Below are positions 1 through 6,950 of a DNA stretch of 64,000 nt, piece by piece. The position numbers and the translations under genes were made by a program. The notes below the pieces were generated by a model that ran no database searches, was not told the DNA's origin, and worked only from the letters and a program-made list of their open reading frames with translations. Positions within the stretch are counted from its first letter, which is position 1. The number at the start of each line of letters is the position of its first letter. Source of the stretch: Pseudolysinimonas sp051954455 (lineage in GTDB: Bacteria; Actinomycetota; Actinomycetes; Actinomycetales; Microbacteriaceae); contig NZ_JBQCHS010000022.1 of the NCBI RefSeq assembly GCF_051954455.1, forward strand, positions 34,871 to 98,870. Direction: 5' to 3'.

Positions 1-171
1 GGCGCGGCCTCGGCGGACGCCTTCGTCGGCAGGCGGCGGTGGGGGCTGTGGGCGGCGCTGCTGGCGCTCGGCGGCGGCGCGCTCGCGTCGACCCTCGCCA
101 TCGACCTCGGCGAGGCGTCGGCCCCGGAGGCGGCCGCCGCGACCGCCGCGGCCGCCGCGACGAAGAACTGA
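1..171 (+). CDS. C-terminal fragment of a membrane-anchored protein (5' truncated)
   Basis: An open frame enters from the left edge and ends at the TGA at 169-171, giving 56 residues. A short arginine-rich stretch is followed by about 18 hydrophobic residues (WGLWAALLALGGGALAST) and an Ala-rich tail ending in TKN. This looks like the last transmembrane helix and cytoplasmic tail of a larger membrane protein. The next gene starts one base after the stop, so the two may be cotranscribed. Too little is present to name a family. Confidence 0.5.
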   Translation, partial: GAASADAFVGRRRWGLWAALLALGGGALASTLAIDLGEASAPEAAAATAAAAATKN

Positions 172-172
172 C

Positions 173-913
173 GTGCCGCGCCCCGTCGTCGACATCGACC
201 TCCCCGAGGTCGCGGGCGGCTCGCGCGGGCTGACCGGCGCCCTCGCGGTCCCCGACGGGCCCGGGCCCTGGCCGGGCGTCGTCCTCGTGTTCGAGGCCTA
301 TGGTCTCAACGACGTCATGCGGCGCCAGGTCGCGCGTCTCGCCGACGCGGGCTACCTCGCGCTCATGCCCGACCTCTTCGCCGAGGGCGGCGCGCGGCGC
401 TGCCTCGGTGCGACGTTCCGCGCGCTGCGGGCGGGGGAGGGGCGGGCCTTCGTCGACATCGAGACGGCCCGCGCGGAGCTCGCCGCGCGCGCCGACTGCA
501 CGGGCGCGATCGGCGTCCTCGGGTTCTGCATGGGCGGCGGCTTCGCCCTCGCGGCCGCGATCAACGGCGGGTTCTCCGCGGCGTCGGCGAACTACGGGAT
601 GCTGCCCAAGGATCTCGACGCCCTGGCCGGCGCCTGCCCGGTCGTCGGATCGTACGGCGCCCGCGATCGCTCCCTCCGGGGCGCGGCCGCGACGCTCGAG
701 CGGGTGCTCGCCGAGCATGACGTGCCGCACGACGTGAAGGAGTACCCGACCGCCGGCCACTCGTTCCTCAACGACGAGGAGACCGGCCCGCCCCTCGTGC
801 GCATGATCACCCGCCCGATCCTCGGCGCCGGCCCGGAGCCCGAGGCCGCGGCGGACGCCTGGAAGCGGATCGAGGCGTTCTTCGCCGAGCACCTCGGTGG
901 TCCGCGCGCGTGA
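173..913 (+). CDS. dienelactone hydrolase family protein
   Basis: 246-residue alpha/beta hydrolase, the usual length for the dienelactone hydrolase family. The nucleophile elbow GFCMGG places Cys119 as the nucleophile, with Asp165 (GARD) and His196 (AGHSF) completing a Cys-Asp-His triad. Members hydrolyse cyclic ester or lactone substrates in the cytoplasm; the substrate here cannot be read. It has a GTG start one base after the preceding stop, and its own stop overlaps the next GTG (910-913), so it lies in a translationally coupled run with the Mug and NIPSNAP genes. Confidence 0.85.
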   Translation: MPRPVVDIDLPEVAGGSRGLTGALAVPDGPGPWPGVVLVFEAYGLNDVMRRQVARLADAGYLALMPDLFAEGGARRCLGATFRALRAGEGRAFVDIETARAELAARADCTGAIGVLGFCMGGGFALAAAINGGFSAASANYGMLPKDLDALAGACPVVGSYGARDRSLRGAAATLERVLAEHDVPHDVKEYPTAGHSFLNDEETGPPLVRMITRPILGAGPEPEAAADAWKRIEAFFAEHLGGPRA

Positions 914-1488
914 GCTTCACCCGGGCCGAGCTCGAGTCCTACCGCGACGCCACGATCCCGGACCTCGTGGGCCCCGACGTCCGCCTCCTCTTCGTCGGCA
1001 TCAACCCCGGACTCTGGACCGCGGCCACCCGCACGCCGTTCGCCCGCCCCGGCAACCGGTTCTGGCCGGCCCTGCTCGAGGCGGGCGTCATCCCGCGACT
1101 CCCGGGCTACGCCCGCGGGCTCACCGACGCCGAGCGCGCCGAGATCACGGGCGCCGGCATCGGGATCACGAACCTCGTCGCCCGGGCCACGGCGCGCGCC
1201 GACGAGCTGAGCACCGCCGAGCTGCGGGCCGGGGCCGAGCGGCTCGTCGAGAACGTCGCCGCCTGGCGCCCGCGCGTCGTCGCGATGCTCGGGGTCACGG
1301 CCTACCGCGTCGCGTTCGGCGCCCGGAAGGCCGCCGTCGGGCGTCAGCCGGAGCCGCTCGCGGGCGCCGAGCTCTGGGTGGTGCCCAACCCGAGCGGCCT
1401 CAACGCGCACGAGGATGTCGCGAGTCTCGCCCGCGCCTACGGCGAGGTCGCACGCGCGGCCGGACTCTCCGTCAGGATGGACCGGTGA
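910..1488 (+). CDS. mug: mismatch-specific uracil/thymine DNA glycosylase (Mug family)
   Basis: 192-residue single-domain protein of the uracil-DNA glycosylase superfamily, Mug/TDG branch. The first active-site motif GINPGL is at residues 30-35 and the minor-groove loop motif NPSGLN at 160-165, both at the expected spacing. The family excises uracil or damaged bases opposite guanine to start base excision repair. The GTG start overlaps the upstream stop by four bases (GTGA), and the downstream gene starts inside this gene's stop, so all three are probably made from one mRNA. Confidence 0.88.
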   Translation: MSFTRAELESYRDATIPDLVGPDVRLLFVGINPGLWTAATRTPFARPGNRFWPALLEAGVIPRLPGYARGLTDAERAEITGAGIGITNLVARATARADELSTAELRAGAERLVENVAAWRPRVVAMLGVTAYRVAFGARKAAVGRQPEPLAGAELWVVPNPSGLNAHEDVASLARAYGEVARAAGLSVRMDR

Positions 1489-1817
1489 TCTACGAGTACC
1501 GCGCGTACACCTGCCTCCCCGGTCGCCTCCCGGCGCTGATCGAGCGCTTCGAGAAGGTGACCTTCGCCTTCTGGGAGACCTACGGCATCCGGCACGCCGG
1601 GTTCTGGACGACCGACATCGGCGAGTCGAACCAGGTGCTGCACTACCTGCTGCAGTGGAGGTCGATGGCGGAGCGCGAGCAGAAGTGGGGCGCCTTCCAG
1701 GCCGACACCGCCTGGGTCGCAGCGCGGGCCGCGACCGAGACGCCCGACAAGATCGTGGCCTCCATCAAGAGCGAGTTCTGGAGCCCGGTCGAGCGTCTCG
1801 GCACGCCGAGCGCCTGA
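1485..1817 (+). CDS. NIPSNAP family protein
   Basis: 110 residues; the sequence begins VIYEYRAYTCLPGRLPAL and continues with a GFWTTDIGESNQ segment, matching the NIPSNAP ferredoxin-like (dimeric alpha-beta barrel) fold. The GTG at 1485 overlaps the Mug stop by three bases and was chosen because the conserved fold begins immediately after it. No biochemical role is established for most bacterial NIPSNAPs; some are encoded with catabolic enzymes. It ends six bases before the convergent LLM oxidoreductase gene. Confidence 0.8.
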   Translation: MIYEYRAYTCLPGRLPALIERFEKVTFAFWETYGIRHAGFWTTDIGESNQVLHYLLQWRSMAEREQKWGAFQADTAWVAARAATETPDKIVASIKSEFWSPVERLGTPSA

Positions 1818-1823
1818 TCGGCG

Positions 1824-2849
1824 TCAGCGCCAGCCGAGCGCCGGCGCCACGTGCGTGATGATCGCCTCGAGCTGCGACGCGACGTAGTCGACGCCGAGCT
1901 GGTTGGGCACCGTCAGCAGGAGGGTGTCGGCCGCCTCGATCGCCTCGTCGCGGCGGAGCTCCTCTACGAGCTCGTCGGGCTCGCCGATGTAGCTGCGCCC
2001 GAAGACGGCGCGGTAGTCGTCGATGACGCCGACCGTGTCCTCCCGCTCGCCGCCGCCCGGGCCGAAGTACGCGCGGTCCTGGTCGGAGACGAGGGCGAAG
2101 ATCGAGCGGCTGACCGAGGTCCGCGGGGTGCGCTCGTGACCGGCCGCCGTCCAGGCCTCGTGGAACTTCTCGATCTGCTTGCGCTGCTGCACGTGGAGCG
2201 GCTCGCCCGACTCGTCCTGCTTGAGCGTCGAGCTCATGAGGTTCATGCCCTGCTCGGCCGCCCAGACCGCCGTGGCGTCGGAGCCGGCGCCCCACCAGAT
2301 GCGGTCCCGCAGGCCCGGCGACTGCGGCGTGATCTCGAGCGGTCCCGGGTGCGCGTTGGGGAACATCGGGCGGGGATTCGGCTCCGCGAAGCGGGCCCCG
2401 TCGATCACCTTGAGGAAGACCTCGGTGTTGTTGCGCGCGACGTCGGCCATGGTCATGCCCTCAGGCGCGTCGTAGCCGAAGTAGCGGTAGCCGTCGATCA
2501 CCGACTCCGGTGACCCGCGGCTCACGCCGAGCTGCAGCCGGCCGCCGGCGATGAGGTCGGCGGCGCCCGCGTCCTCCGCCATGTACATCGGGTTCTCGTA
2601 GCGCATGTCGATGACGCCCGTGCCGAGCTCGATGCGACTCGTCTTCGCCCCCGCCGCGGCGAGGAGCGGGAACGGACTGCCGAGCTGGTTCGCGAAGTGG
2701 TGCACCCGGAAGTAGGCGCCGTCGGCTCCGACCTCCTCGGCGGCGACCGCGAGGTCGATGGACTGCAGGAGCACATCCGACGCGCTGCGGGTCTGGGAGC
2801 CGGGCGAGGCCGACCAGTGCCCGAACGAGAGGAAGCCGATCTTCTTCAT
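1824..2849 (-). CDS. LLM class flavin-dependent oxidoreductase (luciferase-like monooxygenase)
   Basis: 341 residues starting MKKIGFLSFGHW, a bacterial-luciferase-like TIM barrel that binds FMN or F420. The segments GVIDMRYENPMYMAEDAG and GRLQLGVSRGS are typical of the group related to alkanal monooxygenase alpha. The substrate is unknown. The start was set at the ATG at 2849 because a hexamer CATACT (2856-2861 on this strand) ends six bases before it, the leaderless spacing used by many genes here. A perfect 12-bp palindrome (2861-2872) abuts that hexamer. The neighbour on the other strand is a deazaflavin oxidoreductase. Confidence 0.85.
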   Translation of the reverse strand: MKKIGFLSFGHWSASPGSQTRSASDVLLQSIDLAVAAEEVGADGAYFRVHHFANQLGSPFPLLAAAGAKTSRIELGTGVIDMRYENPMYMAEDAGAADLIAGGRLQLGVSRGSPESVIDGYRYFGYDAPEGMTMADVARNNTEVFLKVIDGARFAEPNPRPMFPNAHPGPLEITPQSPGLRDRIWWGAGSDATAVWAAEQGMNLMSSTLKQDESGEPLHVQQRKQIEKFHEAWTAAGHERTPRTSVSRSIFALVSDQDRAYFGPGGGEREDTVGVIDDYRAVFGRSYIGEPDELVEELRRDEAIEAADTLLLTVPNQLGVDYVASQLEAIITHVAPALGWR

Positions 2850-2860
2850 GACTCCAGTAT

Positions 2861-2872
2861 GTGACATGTCAC
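2861..2872. promoter_or_regulatory. perfect 12-bp palindrome GTGACATGTCAC, candidate operator
   Basis: GTGACATGTCAC is its own reverse complement. It touches the upstream edge of the putative -10 of the leftward LLM gene and lies about 50 bp before the start of the rightward deazaflavin oxidoreductase gene. The position suits a repressor of the MarR, TetR or GntR type, but no regulator gene is adjacent. Confidence 0.45.
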
Positions 2873-2920
2873 CGATTAGATGCACGCGCATGGACCCGAC
2901 GCGCCGGGCAGAATCGTCGC

Positions 2921-3406
2921 GTGCTGCCCCGCGCATTCCGCCGTCCCGTCGCCTGGTTCTCGCGCACCGTCCTGTTCCGGCGCATCGGGCCGACGATCAT
3001 GCCGCCGCTGGAGCGGCTGATGGCGCGGCTGACGGGAGGCCGGGTGCAGCTGAGCGGGCTGCTGCTGCCGTCGCTCGTGCTGCACACCATCGGGGCATCG
3101 TCGGGGGTGGAGCGGAGCGTCACGCTCATGTACTGCCCCGAGCCCTGCGGGCGGATGCTCGTGACCGGCAGCAACTTCGCCCGCGACGCCCACCCGGCCT
3201 GGACGGGCAATCTGCTGAAGCACCCGGACGCCGCGGTCAGCGTCCACGGCGAGCGGATCCCGGTGCACGCCGAGCTCGTGGGCGACGACGAGCGCGAGGC
3301 GGTGTGGCGCCGGCTCGAGGAGAACTGGCCGGGATACCGCGGTTACGAGCGCGCCTCGGGCCGGGTGCTGCGGATCTTCCGGCTCACGCCGGCGGCACGG
3401 GGGTGA
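2921..3406 (+). CDS. nitroreductase/deazaflavin-dependent oxidoreductase family protein
   Basis: 161 residues. The segment GVERSVTLMY followed by GSNFARDAHPAWTGNLLKHPDA matches the split-barrel family of F420H2-dependent quinone and nitro reductases (Ddn-like, common in actinobacteria). Expected role: reduction of quinones or other electrophiles with reduced deazaflavin; the substrate is unknown. The GTG at 2921 is chosen because the -10-like CAGAAT (2909-2914) ends six bases upstream and the conserved region begins soon after. Its 3' end overlaps the convergent epimerase gene by 23 bp. Confidence 0.78.
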   Translation: MLPRAFRRPVAWFSRTVLFRRIGPTIMPPLERLMARLTGGRVQLSGLLLPSLVLHTIGASSGVERSVTLMYCPEPCGRMLVTGSNFARDAHPAWTGNLLKHPDAAVSVHGERIPVHAELVGDDEREAVWRRLEENWPGYRGYERASGRVLRIFRLTPAARG

Positions 3407-4019
3407 ACGGCGACAGGTCGAGGCCGATGTCGACGAGCACGACCCGTCCCGCGTAGGACGCGCCGGGCTCCCGCCGCAGCCCCGCCTTCATCGCCCCGAA
3501 GGTCACGGTGACGTCCGCGCGCAGCACCGCCGGATCCGGCACCTCCCCGGTGTCGGGGTCGACGCCGCTCGGCAGGTCCACGGCGACCGTCGTCGGGGCG
3601 AGCGGTCGCAGCGCCTCGACGACCTCGCGCGCCCTCCCGCGGAGCGCCGCACGCCCCGCGCTGCCGATCCCGAGGATCCCGTCCACGACGAGGGAGCCGC
3701 GGGCGAGGTCGACCGCGTCCGCGGGGTCGTGCGTCGACGCGCCGGCCGCCGTCGCGGCGGCGAGGGCCTCGGCGTGCACCCGGTCCGAGACCGGCACGAT
3801 CCGCACCTCGCGGCCCTCCGCCGCGAGCTCCGCGGCCGCGAACAGCGCGTCCCCGCCGTTGTTGCCGGATCCGACGAGCACGAGGAGCGGCCCGTCGAAC
3901 GCGCGCAGCTCGCGCGCCAGCCCCGCGGCGGCGCGCGCCATGAGCGGCACGCCCGCGTCGAGCAGCGGTCGCTCCGCCGCGCGGATGTCGGCGGCGCGGT
4001 AGGCGCGGTTCTCGTCCAT
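3384..4019 (-). CDS. nnrE: NAD(P)H-hydrate epimerase (YjeF N-terminal domain only)
   Basis: 211 residues with the YjeF_N signature: GSGNNGGDAL (phosphate-binding loop) near residues 50-59, VDLPSGVDPDTG near 150, and TFGAMKAGL near 175. The enzyme interconverts R and S forms of damaged, hydrated NAD(P)H so that a dehydratase can repair them. In many bacteria the dehydratase domain is fused downstream; here the protein is only the epimerase. The ATG at 4019 is preceded by a good Shine-Dalgarno (GGTGGAGG). Gene overlaps its convergent neighbour. Confidence 0.88.
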   Translation of the reverse strand: MDENRAYRAADIRAAERPLLDAGVPLMARAAAGLARELRAFDGPLLVLVGSGNNGGDALFAAAELAAEGREVRIVPVSDRVHAEALAAATAAGASTHDPADAVDLARGSLVVDGILGIGSAGRAALRGRAREVVEALRPLAPTTVAVDLPSGVDPDTGEVPDPAVLRADVTVTFGAMKAGLRREPGASYAGRVVLVDIGLDLSPFTPVPPA

Positions 4020-4048
4020 GCCTCCACCTCAGCACTACCGTGGACGCG

Positions 4049-4684
4049 ATGCCCACCCTGCTCCGGATCGACTCCTCCGCGTCCGGCGAGCGCTCCCGCT
4101 CGCGCGCCGTCACGTCCGCGTTCACCGACGCCTGGACGGCTCTCGGGCCGGACCACGCGGTGGTCGCGCGCGACCTGCACGCCGACCCGCCGCCGCACCT
4201 GCCGTCCTCGGCCCTGCACTGGCCCGCGGGCGAGATGCCGGGGGAGCGGCCCGCCGCGTGGGAGGCCGGGCAGCGGACGTACATCGCGGAGCTGCTCGCC
4301 GCCGACGTCGTGCTCGTCGCCGTCCCGCTCTACAACTACTCGATGCCGTCGACCCTGAAGGCGTGGGTGGACCACGTGCACGTCCCCGGCGTGACGGCGG
4401 GCTTCCCGCCGGAGGAGCTGCCGCTCCGCGGGCGCCCCGTCGTGCTCGTGTCGAGCCGCGGTGCCGCCTACGGCGGGAGCGGCAGCCCCCTCGACTGGGA
4501 CCACGGCACCGCCGCGCTCGAGGTCGTCCTGGGCGCGTCGATGGGCATGGTGACGCAGCGGATCGTGGCGCAGCTCACCCTCGCCGACGACGTCGAGGCG
4601 CTGGCGGATCGCCGGGCCGAGGGGCGCGCCTCGCTCGACGCGGCGCTCGAGCGGGCGCGGGCGCTGGCCGCCGACCTCGGCTAA
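4049..4684 (+). CDS. azoR: FMN-dependent NAD(P)H oxidoreductase (AzoR-like)
   Basis: 211 residues with a flavodoxin-like fold: LLRIDSSASGERSRSR at the start (FMN phosphate site), VPLYNYSMPSTLKAWVDHV in the middle, and VVLVSSRGAAYG. These match AzoR-type quinone or azo reductases. The ATG at 4049 rather than the GTG at 4040 is preferred because TACCGT (4036-4041) ends seven bases before it, which would give a leaderless mRNA. It is convergent with, and overlaps by four bases, the LON-domain gene. Confidence 0.85.
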   Translation: MPTLLRIDSSASGERSRSRAVTSAFTDAWTALGPDHAVVARDLHADPPPHLPSSALHWPAGEMPGERPAAWEAGQRTYIAELLAADVVLVAVPLYNYSMPSTLKAWVDHVHVPGVTAGFPPEELPLRGRPVVLVSSRGAAYGGSGSPLDWDHGTAALEVVLGASMGMVTQRIVAQLTLADDVEALADRRAEGRASLDAALERARALAADLG

Positions 4685-5370
4685 CGCGACTCCGCTTCGT
4701 CGTCGTCGTCGGGCTCGTCCCGCCCGAGCATCGCGGCGAGCTCCTCGTCCACCGCATCGACCGCGGTCGCACCGAGCGTCTGCGACGCCTCCTCCGCGGC
4801 CTCGATCAGCCGGGAGAGCAGCTCGCGCAGGCTCGTCGCGCGCAGCAGGCGCTGCAGGTCGAGCGGGCCGAGCGGCGCGATCCCGGCGAGCTGCCAGGAC
4901 GACGCGACCGGATCGTCGTCGAGCTCGACATCGGCGTCGGCGCCGAGCTCCGCGAACTCCGAGACGCGCAGCCGGAACCGGCGCACCACGTCCTCGGCGC
5001 GGGCGCGCAGCTCGGCCAGGTCGTCGTCCCACTCCAGCTCCGGGAGCTCGCGCACGACCGCCTGCGGGTACGGGTCGTCGGGCAGCCACTCCACGACCTC
5101 GACGCGGCGGGTGCCGCGGGCGAGCAGCTGCACGTCGTCCTCGCCGGCCGCGACGTGCGTGATCCGCGCCATCGTGCCGATGCCGAAGCGGGCCTGCGCG
5201 TCGTGATCGCCCGACTCGGCGCCGCGCTCGATGAGCACGACGCCGAACTCCGGCTCGTCCTCCTCGAGCAGGCGCCCGAGCATGATCAGGTAGCGCCGCT
5301 CGAACAGGCGCAGCGGCAGCGGCATGTGCGGCAGCAGCACCATCCCGAGCGGGAACATCGCCGTGGCCAT
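4681..5370 (-). CDS. LON peptidase substrate-binding domain-containing protein
   Basis: 229 residues beginning MATAMFPLGMVLLPHMPLPL, the hallmark of the LON N-terminal (PUA-like) domain, with FERRYLIML shortly after. No AAA+ ATPase or serine protease domain follows, so this is the stand-alone form, whose role is unknown (a substrate adaptor has been proposed). The C-terminus is acidic (EPDDDDEAESR). It lies four bases downstream of the small GNAT gene on the same strand and is probably cotranscribed with it. Confidence 0.85.
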   Translation of the reverse strand: MATAMFPLGMVLLPHMPLPLRLFERRYLIMLGRLLEEDEPEFGVVLIERGAESGDHDAQARFGIGTMARITHVAAGEDDVQLLARGTRRVEVVEWLPDDPYPQAVVRELPELEWDDDLAELRARAEDVVRRFRLRVSEFAELGADADVELDDDPVASSWQLAGIAPLGPLDLQRLLRATSLRELLSRLIEAAEEASQTLGATAVDAVDEELAAMLGRDEPDDDDEAESR

Positions 5371-5374
5371 CGCG

Positions 5375-5662
5375 TCAGCCCGCGGCGAGGAGCCCGGCGC
5401 GCTCGGGGTGGCGGTCGAACCACTCGGCGACGAACCAGCACGTCGGCGTGATCGGGCCCCGACCGGAGCGCTCGACGTCGTCGACCGCGTGCTCGACGAG
5501 CTTCGCCGCGAATCCGCGGCCGCGATGCTGCGGGACGGTCACCGTGTGGTGGAAGACGATGGACGGCCCGTGGTCGCGATACTCGAGGAAGCTGACCGGC
5601 TCGCCGCCCACCAGCATCGTGTAGCGGTGCGCCGCCTCGTCGTGCAGGAACTCGGTCGCCAT
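5375..5662 (-). CDS. small GNAT-family N-acetyltransferase (YidJ/COG2388 type)
   Basis: 95 residues, the length of the minimal GNAT-like domain. The acetyl-CoA loop appears as QHRGRGFAAKLVEHAVDD and the sequence begins with a strand typical of the COG2388 group (HRYTMLVGGEPVSFLEYRD). Substrate unknown. TAGCCT (5669-5674 on this strand) ends six bases before the ATG, so the message probably has no leader. It is followed after four bases by the LON-domain gene. Confidence 0.8.
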   Translation of the reverse strand: MATEFLHDEAAHRYTMLVGGEPVSFLEYRDHGPSIVFHHTVTVPQHRGRGFAAKLVEHAVDDVERSGRGPITPTCWFVAEWFDRHPERAGLLAAG

Positions 5663-5668
5663 GGGTTC

Positions 5669-5674
5669 AGGCTA
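5669..5674 (-). promoter_or_regulatory. leaderless -10 hexamer TAGCCT for the GNAT gene
   Basis: TAGCCT followed by exactly six bases and ATG. With a start site seven bases after the hexamer, transcription begins on the start codon. No Shine-Dalgarno is present. Confidence 0.6.
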
Positions 5675-5702
5675 CGTCCAGCGCCTCGACGTGCGCCGGA
5701 GA

Positions 5703-5708
5703 TACATT
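5703..5708 (+). promoter_or_regulatory. leaderless -10 hexamer TACATT for glutathione peroxidase
   Basis: TACATT followed by seven bases and ATG at 5716; no Shine-Dalgarno between. Confidence 0.55.
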
Positions 5709-5715
5709 CGGCTTC

Positions 5716-6231
5716 ATGCCCACCGCCGACAGCCTCCGCGACATCGAGATCACCACCATCGACGGGGGCACGGCCACCCTCGGCGACTACGCCGACAAGG
5801 TCGTGCTCGTCGTCAACGTCGCCTCCCGCTGCGGGCTGACCCCGCAGTACGAGCAGCTCGAGCAGCTGCAGAAGCAGTACGAGGGCCGCGGCTTCACGGT
5901 GCTCGGCTTTCCGTGCAACCAGTTCATGGGGCAGGAGCCGGGATCGACCGAGGAGATCAAGGAGTTCTGCTCCACGACCTACGGCGTCACCTTCCCGCTC
6001 ATGGACAAGATCAAGGTCAACGGCCGGAACAAGCACCCGCTCTACTCGGAGCTGCACCAGGTGAAGACCGCTGACGGCAAGGGCGGGCGCATCCAGTGGA
6101 ACTTCGAGAAGTTCGTCATCACCCCGGGCGGCGAGGTGTCGCGCTTCCGCCCGACGACGAAGCCCGACGACCCCGCGGTGATCGCGGCGATCGAGAAGGG
6201 CCTCGACGAGGTCCCGACCGACGCTGGTTGA
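5716..6231 (+). CDS. glutathione peroxidase family thiol peroxidase
   Basis: 171 residues. The catalytic tetrad is visible: Cys in NVASRCGLTPQY (about residue 40), Gln in GFPCNQF, Trp in IQWNFEKF, and an Asn. The catalytic residue is Cys, not selenocysteine. It reduces hydroperoxides; in actinobacteria, which lack glutathione, these enzymes usually take electrons from thioredoxin. Its stop codon lies inside the left arm of a hairpin shared with the convergent S4 gene. Confidence 0.9.
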   Translation: MPTADSLRDIEITTIDGGTATLGDYADKVVLVVNVASRCGLTPQYEQLEQLQKQYEGRGFTVLGFPCNQFMGQEPGSTEEIKEFCSTTYGVTFPLMDKIKVNGRNKHPLYSELHQVKTADGKGGRIQWNFEKFVITPGGEVSRFRPTTKPDDPAVIAAIEKGLDEVPTDAG

Positions 6232-6276
6232 GCCCGTCGGAACCCGCCCAGCGCGGCGATCCCGACGACCTCAACC
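6226..6276. terminator. bidirectional hairpin holding the stop codons of two convergent genes
   Basis: GGTTGAG (6226-6232) pairs with CTCAACC (6270-6276), and CGTCGG (6235-6240) with CCGACG (6262-6267), leaving a 21-base loop. The TGA of the peroxidase gene and the complement of the TGA of the S4 gene lie in the two outer arms. There is no U-tract, so termination would be inefficient or Rho-assisted; protection of 3' ends is the alternative. Confidence 0.45.
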
Positions 6277-6648
6277 GCCGCCCCCGCTCAGCCACCGCTC
6301 GATGTCGCGGCGATCGCGCTTCGTCGGACGCCCGGCGCCGCGGTCGCGCACCCCGGTGAAGTACCGCTCCTCCGGCGGCGGGGGCGGCGGGCTCTGATCC
6401 TCGTAGGCCGCCTGCGCGAGCGGCGCCGACACCCGCTTGACGAGGCCGGGGTCGCGGACGATCACGATCCGCGGCGACCCGCCCTCGACCGAGAACCGGA
6501 TCTCATCGCCCGCCGCGACGTGCTGCGCGGGCTTCGCGCGGTCGCCGTTCACCCGCACGTGCCCGGCCTTGCAGAGCGCGGTCGCGGCGGACCGGGTCTT
6601 CACGAGCCGCACCGCCCACAGCCAGGAGTCGACGCGCGCCGCGCTCAC
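6271..6648 (-). CDS. S4-domain RNA-binding protein (Hsp15-like)
   Basis: 125 residues from the GTG at 6648, whose GTGA overlaps the upstream stop by four bases. The S4 domain fills the N-terminal half (VDSWLWAVRLVKTRSAATALCKAGHVRVNG), and a basic tail (GRPTKRDRRDIERWL) ends the protein, as in Hsp15, which recycles 50S subunits carrying nascent chains. A run of six prolines sits between domain and tail. It is the third gene of the protease-inhibitor-S4 unit. Confidence 0.85.
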   Translation of the reverse strand: MSAARVDSWLWAVRLVKTRSAATALCKAGHVRVNGDRAKPAQHVAAGDEIRFSVEGGSPRIVIVRDPGLVKRVSAPLAQAAYEDQSPPPPPPEERYFTGVRDRGAGRPTKRDRRDIERWLSGGGG

Positions 6649-6950
6649 GCCGGCCCCGCCGCGCCCGTGCCCTCGCGCTGCACGCGATCGACGAGCTCCC
6701 GCCAGGGCCCGGTGAGTCGGCTGTCGGGCACCGAGGCCTCGTGATGCCGCTGCGGCAGGCGCGCCTCGATCCGCCACACGAAGCGGTCCCGGCCGGCCGG
6801 ATCCTCGCCGACGTCGTCCCACGGGCACGCCTCGACGAGGGCGACCCAGTCGTCGTCAGGATCGGGGCGGTCGACGCTCCAGCGCCGCGTGATCCCGGCG
6901 AATCCGCCGGAGCGCACGACGACGACGGTCAGCTCACCGCGCGCCGCCAT
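6645..6950 (-). CDS. emfourin-like inhibitor of the adjacent protealysin-like protease
   Basis: 101 residues starting MAARGELTVVVVRSGGFAGITRRWSVD. The short hydrophobic strand followed by RSGGFAG is the pattern of emfourin (M4in), the protein inhibitor encoded next to protealysin in Serratia. It has no signal peptide, so it acts in the cytoplasm. Its ATG lies inside the protease gene (17-bp overlap), which couples their translation, and its stop overlaps the S4 gene. Assignment rests on the N-terminal motif and on position; the C-terminal half shows nothing recognisable. Confidence 0.75.
   Translation of the reverse strand: MAARGELTVVVVRSGGFAGITRRWSVDRPDPDDDWVALVEACPWDDVGEDPAGRDRFVWRIEARLPQRHHEASVPDSRLTGPWRELVDRVQREGTGAAGPA

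Noticed and set aside
6645..6950. The 101-residue protein as a toxin or antitoxin
   Set aside because: No known toxin-antitoxin motif; the RSGGFAG start and the overlap with an M4 protease gene fit emfourin better.
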